This document shows, one piece after another, positions 22,336 through 22,345 of a stretch of 22,345 nucleotides of DNA. A program made the translations under genes and the position numbers. Below the pieces are notes generated by a model. It saw only the letters and a list, made by a program, of their open reading frames with translations, was not told the origin of the DNA and ran no database searches. Where the stretch lies: the NCBI GenBank assembly GCA_002354095.1, contig DEKX01000042.1, positions 72,591 to 94,935 on the forward strand. The letters are read 5' to 3'. This DNA comes from Prevotella sp. UBA2711 (lineage in GTDB: Bacteria; Bacteroidota; Bacteroidia; Bacteroidales; Bacteroidaceae). Numbering within the stretch: the first letter of the stretch is position 1; every line of letters begins with the position of its first letter.

Positions 22336-22345
22336 CATTGGCTAA

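Overview
The window looks like a chromosomal segment of a member of the phylum Bacteroidota, most likely Prevotella or a close relative in the Bacteroidales. Four observations point this way: the order tuf, tRNA-Trp, secE, nusG, rplK, rplA, rplJ, rplL, rpoB, rpoC, then rpsL, rpsG, fusA, rpsJ; protein sequences of Bacteroidales type; translation starts preceded by A-rich leaders instead of Shine-Dalgarno sites; and promoter -7 boxes of the TAnnTTTG kind. No species can be fixed from the sequence alone.

Layout. 1-324 is the 3' end of tuf, followed by a stem-loop and tRNA-Trp(CCA). 497-3470 holds secE-nusG-rplK-rplA-rplJ-rplL, all on the plus strand and closely spaced. A strong stem-loop (3492-3534) and a striking 9-bp CTAG repeat array separate rplL from rpoB-rpoC (3611-11791). 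A perfect-looking terminator follows rpoC. Only 20 bp after it starts a large secreted GH2 beta-galactosidase (11866-14874), a carbohydrate gene lodged between two housekeeping blocks. After its own terminator, a TACCTTTG promoter opens the str block rpsL-rpsG-fusA-rpsJ (15069-18709), which carries conspicuous RNA hairpins before rpsG and rpsJ. A strong terminator lies directly after rpsJ, so rplC and the rest of the S10 operon do not follow here.

The right end (18775-22345) is accessory. A minus-strand AbiE-type toxin-antitoxin/abortive-infection pair (abiEi antitoxin, abiEii nucleotidyltransferase toxin) has its own promoter and operator-like repeats and is bracketed by a 43-bp direct repeat with only two mismatches. 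It therefore looks like a compact ~1.6-kb inserted cassette. Next comes a short VapE-family P-loop helicase-like gene of visibly higher GC content. It is followed by two inverted sets of three 8-bp-phased GTGAC/GTCAC motifs around a hairpin, by a 59-aa DUF4248-like gene, by a terminator-like stem and by an outward-facing promoter whose gene lies beyond the window. VapE plus DUF4248 is a recurrent Bacteroidales pairing, commonly followed by an HU-like protein and an amidase; that continuation is an expectation, not something seen here.

How it works together: the first ~18.7 kb is transcription and translation machinery (EF-Tu, SecE, NusG, the L11/L1/L10/L12 stalk, RNA polymerase beta and beta', S12, S7, EF-G, S10). 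The best candidates for something new are the repeat-bounded AbiE cassette and the iteron-like array directly 3' of vapE. Both are inferences that need genome comparison.
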